Of a DNA stretch of 51,588 nucleotides, positions 50,723 to 51,588 are shown piece by piece. The first letter of the stretch is position 1. Every line of letters begins with the position of its first letter. Both the position numbers and the translations under genes were made by a program. The stretch spans positions 1,965,144 to 2,016,731 of the forward strand of contig NZ_LBMK01000002.1 in the NCBI RefSeq assembly GCF_001005295.1, written 5' to 3'. Source of the stretch: Streptomyces yangpuensis (lineage in GTDB: Bacteria; Actinomycetota; Actinomycetes; Streptomycetales; Streptomycetaceae). The notes below the pieces were generated by a model. That model searched no databases, was not told the origin of the DNA, and saw only the letters and a list, made by a program, of their open reading frames with translations.

Positions 50723-51310
50723 GTCCTCGAAGTTAGGTAGCCCTTCCTTGGCCGGTCAAGGGAGGGTGGCCGGAGTCACAGCCGCCCCACCAGCGTCCCG
50801 TCCCCCAGCCCCCGTGCACGGCCACACGTCACGTCACGCCCACCCTTCCCACCTCCGACCCCCGAGCCCGCCCCATCTGCCGGCCCGACTTTGTCTCCGT
50901 TCCCGAGTCCACCCCCCGCACGGGCCTCGAACCACATGGGCCTCGGCATTCTCGTGACTCGGGCTGGGCGGGGCGGCTGCTCATGCCTGTGGGGTGGGGT
51001 GGGGTGTGCGGGGTGTTGTTGTCGGGGTGCGGTTACAGGGACGCGGGGAGGGTCGGCCGTCGGGTGGGCCTGGTAGAGACCTCATCCGCGAGTACCTGGG
51101 GCAGGCTTCGGGCCGGGCCGTGCTTGCTGAGGGGGTGCGGCTTCTGTTGGGTGGGGGAGGTTGTCCCGTGTCTGCCCTTTGGCCTGCCGAGGCTCTGTGC
51201 CCTGGTTCGGTGTGTCGGCTCCGCGTTTGGTTTCGCATCCGGGTTCTGGCTTGGTTTGGGTGCCTGTCCTGTCCTGGGGTCTGTTGTTGGCCCCGGCTGC
51301 CCGGTTCGGT

Positions 51311-51342
51311 CTGCCTGCCTGCCTGCCTGCCTGCCTGTCTGC
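51311..51342. repeat. CTGC tetranucleotide microsatellite
   Basis: Six CTGC units in a row (51311-51334) followed by a variant CTGT-CTGC pair. Confidence 0.8.
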
Positions 51343-51444
51343 GGTCGGGCCTGGCTGTGCCTCGGCTCGGTCCGCTCTGGGTCGGTCTGTTTGCCTTTTG
51401 GTGGGGCCTGGCCTGACCGGGCCTTCGGCTTGGGTCTGGGGGTG

Positions 51445-51530
51445 CCCGTGTCCGTGTCCGTGTCCGTGTCCGTGTCCGTGCTGGTGTCTGTGTGTGTCTG
51501 TGTGTGTGGGTGTGTGTGGGTGTGTGGGGT
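51445..51530. repeat. TCCGTG hexamer array followed by a TG-rich tract
   Basis: Five exact TCCGTG units at 51451-51480 preceded by one CCCGTG, then alternating TG/GGTG sequence to about 51530. Such low-complexity runs are rare in Streptomyces chromosomes. Confidence 0.75.
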
Positions 51531-51535
51531 GGTGG

Positions 51536-51588
51536 TTAGAGTCCGAGGGTGATGGCGGCTCGGGTCATTTCGGCGGTGGTGTTGATGT
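51536..51588 (-). CDS. 3' end of a minus-strand gene (partial)
   Basis: The window edge holds the last 16 codons and TAA stop of a minus-strand gene; the final residues read I-N-T-T-A-E-M-T-R-A-A-I-T-L-G-L. Too short to name. Codon choice is Streptomyces-like. Confidence 0.4.
   Translation of the reverse strand, partial: INTTAEMTRAAITLGL

Larger units (their letters stand above)
50723..51535. other. Gene-poor stretch with strong G/T bias
   Basis: 813 bp. From 50740 to 50920 the plus strand is C-rich; from about 50960 to 51535 it is very rich in G and T, with few A. The long plus frame 50983-51552 reads as Cys/Val/Gly-rich nonsense created by that bias. Two microsatellites lie here and are listed separately. 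No gene seen. Confidence 0.5.

Noticed and set aside
50983..51552. 189-codon frame rich in Val, Cys and Gly at the right edge
   Set aside because: Product of microsatellites and G/T bias, no start signal and no domain.

Overview
This window is Streptomyces-like chromosomal DNA. It has very high GC, strong third-position G/C bias, frequent GTG/TTG starts, ATGA/GTGA stop-start overlaps, and a gene mix typical of that genus (MarR/PP2C/STAS partner-switch proteins, Hanks kinases, a class IV lanthipeptide cluster, a secreted subtilisin). The genus is inferred from these traits only; no rRNA or housekeeping marker is present.

Left part (1-15.9 kb). A VanZ-like protein, a hypothetical protein and an alpha/beta hydrolase precede a tightly overlapping minus-strand operon: leucine-rich-repeat protein, ankyrin protein, MoxR AAA+ ATPase, and VWA/HExxH metallopeptidase-like protein. 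A tRNA-like structure with an abnormal anticodon arm lies just upstream. Next come a secreted pyroglutamyl-peptidase-fold protein whose catalytic Cys reads Ser, an MscS channel, an operon of small membrane protein, ECF-like sigma factor and M48 membrane protease, and a secreted TAP-type peptidase.

Middle (16-24 kb). A compact venezuelin-type class IV lanthipeptide cluster: LanL synthetase, a 51-residue precursor peptide, an ABC ATPase and an ABC-2 permease. Two very strong hairpins lie between the precursor and transporter genes. A convergent operon encodes a membrane-anchored Mrr-like nuclease and a phospholipase D/cardiolipin-synthase-like protein.

Signalling island (24.4-38.8 kb). STAS protein, response regulator, CHASE3-type histidine kinase, receiver-PP2C phosphatase, two paralogous MarR regulators, a second (motif-altered) PP2C, a kinase fused to a branched-chain amino-acid-type binding protein, then anti-sigma kinase, STAS, PP2C, B12-binding protein and STAS. 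Two of the PP2C operons carry the same TTGCC-N4-GGCAA palindrome about 80 bp ahead of their start codons. The B12 protein has the W-x9-EH signature of CarH-type light-sensing cobalamin domains. Together these suggest a light- or stress-responsive partner-switch network.

Right part (39-51.6 kb). DUF2804 protein, secreted S8 protease with P domain, an Sfp-type phosphopantetheinyl transferase coupled to an AraC/GyrI regulator, and a decayed stretch where the AraC gene is joined head-to-head to a serine hydrolase lacking its N-terminus, followed by an SDR remnant. A further module holds a caspase-fold protein that appears to lack the catalytic His and Cys, a membrane protein, and a receptor-type Ser/Thr kinase. 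After it come DUF4232, a zinc-ribbon-like protein and DUF6400. The window ends in a G/T-rich, microsatellite-containing non-coding stretch and the last codons of a minus-strand gene.
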